The notes beneath the pieces were generated by a model. That model saw only the letters and a list, made by a program, of their open reading frames with translations, was not told where the DNA came from and made no database searches. A stretch of DNA of 11,193 nucleotides from Candidatus Tenderia sp. (GTDB lineage Bacteria > Pseudomonadota > Gammaproteobacteria > Tenderiales > Tenderiaceae), in assembly GCA_030148045.1 (NCBI GenBank), contig JASBUE010000038.1, positions 1 to 11,193 of the forward strand. The letters run 5' to 3'. Both the position numbers and the translations under genes were made by a program. This document shows positions 10,206 to 11,193 of the stretch, one piece after another. How positions within the stretch are numbered: position 1 is the stretch's first letter; every line of letters begins with the position of its first letter.

Positions 10206-10979
10206 ATGGATAAAGCGTTATTGATTGTTGACGACGAAGAAAACATCATACGTGCCCTAAAGCGTCTGTTGCGTAGTGATGGCTACACTGTTTACACGGC
10301 GAACAGCGGACAAGACGGGCTGGCATGCCTACAGAAAAACGACATTCAAGTGATTTTATCCGATATGCGCATGCCGGAAATGAATGGCGCAGAATTTCTC
10401 GCAAATGTTAAGGAATTATACCCCGATACGGTCAGAATGATGCTGAGTGGATACACGGACCTCACCTCTGTTACCGATGCCATAAACCAGGGTTCCATCT
10501 ATAAGTTCCTGACCAAGCCCTGGGACGATGCGCTGTTAAAAGAAACTGTACGAGACGCCTTCAAACACTATGCGGACAAGAATCAATTACGGCTTAATGA
10601 AAAGACAACTGTCGCCGAAGCAAATGAATCAGCCACTCTCCAGCAGACGGGATCCATTGCCGGCGTCTACAGCGCAGCTGAAATTTTTGATCTGCTGCCG
10701 ATAGGGGTGGTGGTCGCGGATGCAAACGGCCGTGTCTATTACGCAAACCAGTCGGCAGAAGCCATGATTACCCACCATGAAAACGGTGCCCAAACCGCTG
10801 CGCAGCCATTATTCGAATCCGTGCTTAAGCAAATACAGCACTCTGAAAATGGATTTTTCCGCCTTGATAACGGTGACAGATTTAATGTCGCCGTCTCACA
10901 CACCGGCGCCGAAAAAATCGCTGATGGTGCCACCGTAATCGTCACCTTCTCCAAGATATACAATCAGGTAGAGTCCTGA
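10206..10979 (+). CDS. Response regulator: REC receiver plus PAS-like domain, no DNA-binding output
   Basis: Residues 1-122 of this 257-residue protein are a complete CheY-like receiver. It has the acidic pair Asp9/Asp10, phospho-acceptor Asp53 in LSDMRMPEMNG, Ser81 in MLSGYTD and Lys104 in KFLTKPWDD. The SGYTD and KFLTKPWDD wording is typical of RpfG-like receivers that are often joined to HD-GYP or GGDEF/EAL outputs. A polar linker (123-150) leads to a PAS-like segment (about 156-250: LPIGVVVADANGRVYYANQSAEAMI, then a C-terminal strand pair). No HTH, GGDEF, EAL, HD-GYP or kinase domain follows, so the output must be by protein contact. There is no kinase gene next to it. Codon and base use look more AT-rich than in the genes to its left. 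The ATG start at 10206 is the first good one and matches the receiver's beginning. Confidence 0.9.
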   Translation: MDKALLIVDDEENIIRALKRLLRSDGYTVYTANSGQDGLACLQKNDIQVILSDMRMPEMNGAEFLANVKELYPDTVRMMLSGYTDLTSVTDAINQGSIYKFLTKPWDDALLKETVRDAFKHYADKNQLRLNEKTTVAEANESATLQQTGSIAGVYSAAEIFDLLPIGVVVADANGRVYYANQSAEAMITHHENGAQTAAQPLFESVLKQIQHSENGFFRLDNGDRFNVAVSHTGAEKIADGATVIVTFSKIYNQVES

Positions 10980-11033
10980 CATAGAAAACATACTAAGAAA
11001 TCCGCAACGTGCTGTGAATACTTCTCTGCATGC

Positions 11034-11087
11034 TCAATGGCCGCATCCTTCTGCCAATGGTTTCATCAGAATGATGTGCGTATCCAT
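11034..11087 (-). CDS. Possible small ORF (17 codons) or start of a frameshifted ~40-aa ORF
   Basis: The ATG at 11087 is preceded by GAGGTGGAGATA, one of the strongest Shine-Dalgarno matches in the window. The frame reads MDTHIILMKPLAEGCGH and stops at 11034. A neighbouring frame beginning just after the AAA at about 11061-11063 stays open into the 3' end of the response regulator gene and reads HWQKDAAIEHAEKYSQHVADF, natural-looking amphipathic protein. Removing one A from that AAA run would join the two into a chain of about 40 residues ending at 10975-10977. No family is recognised. It may be a true micro-protein, a decayed gene or chance. Confidence 0.25.
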   Translation of the reverse strand: MDTHIILMKPLAEGCGH

Positions 11088-11090
11088 TAT

Positions 11091-11180
11091 CTCCACCTCA
11101 ATAATAACCGTAATTTATCGATTCCCTATCGAATAGATAGGCCTACCCCTCAATACACATACTATTATTGAGAAATTATA
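11091..11180 (-). promoter_or_regulatory. Putative minus-strand promoter and structured leader ahead of the small ORF
   Basis: On the minus strand a perfect TATAAT (11175-11180) would start transcription near 11168. Its -35 would lie at or beyond the window edge. The leader contains CCTATC/GATAGG arms (11125-11130 and 11136-11141) around a 5-nt loop. It ends in GAGGTGGAG (11091-11099), just before the ATG at 11087. No -35 can be checked, so this is tentative. Confidence 0.3.
11097..11172. repeat. 10-bp perfect inverted repeat enclosing a smaller hairpin
   Basis: CTCAATAATA (11097-11106) and TATTATTGAG (11163-11172) are exact reverse complements, 56 nt apart. Between them lie the perfect hairpin CCTATC-GAATA-GATAGG (11125-11141) and another partial arm, CTCAATA (11149-11155), which can also pair with 11166-11172. 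The remaining 214-bp stretch to the window end (10980-11193) is AT-rich, and no long gene is visible. Confidence 0.5.
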
Positions 11181-11193
11181 TTTTTACAAAAAA

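Noticed and set aside
11097..11172. Inverted repeat considered as an integron attC or phage attachment site
   Set aside because: No GTTRRRY/RYYYAAC core pairs, no integrase gene and no target duplication in view. The geometry fits an ordinary hairpin leader better.

Overview
The window is about 11 kb of densely packed bacterial chromosome. It is moderately GC-rich, with short intergenic gaps and gene families typical of a gammaproteobacterium (RmuC, the NfeD-slipin pair, a Pcm-type methyltransferase, a REC-PAS regulator). Two copies of a GGGGGATTTAA-type dispersed hairpin repeat and the overall gene content would suit an environmental, perhaps chemolithotrophic, gammaproteobacterium. That placement is an inference from style, and I cannot name a genus. 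No phage, IS, CRISPR, tRNA or rRNA was seen.

Layout, left to right. (1) A class V PLP-dependent enzyme on the minus strand (41-1171) is divergent from rmuC on the plus strand (1286-2608). The gap between them holds a symmetric, apparently bidirectional promoter. (2) rmuC converges on a four-gene minus-strand operon, with a perfect 22-nt palindromic terminator at the junction. In transcription order the operon is an exported or anchored Pcm-like protein-isoaspartate methyltransferase (7024-7776), an 826-residue membrane protein with an embedded spermidine-synthase-like Rossmann domain (4551-7031), a COG2236-like phosphoribosyltransferase (3919-4554), and a short-type S-adenosylhomocysteine hydrolase (2667-3932). 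Each gene overlaps the next by 8, 4 and 14 nt. (3) Divergent from that operon are nfeD (7916-9298) and a stomatin/slipin gene (9295-10050), overlapping by ATGA. (4) A stand-alone REC-PAS response regulator follows (10206-10979). (5) The last 214 bp are AT-rich. They hold, on the minus strand, a TATAAT box, a 10-bp inverted repeat, a very strong Shine-Dalgarno and a tiny or frameshifted ORF.

The most interesting unit is the four-gene operon. Two gene products carry SAM-binding-type folds, one is the SAH-recycling enzyme, and one could salvage the purine base that SAH cleavage eventually yields. Positive-inside analysis of the 826-residue protein places its Rossmann domain on the outer face of the membrane, and the methyltransferase upstream has an N-terminal hydrophobic export or anchor segment. 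Taken together this could be an envelope-facing protein repair or modification module coupled to SAH recycling. That is a hypothesis, because SAM is not known to be generally available outside the cytoplasm. The neighbouring NfeD/slipin pair is also a membrane quality-control system, but it is transcribed separately.
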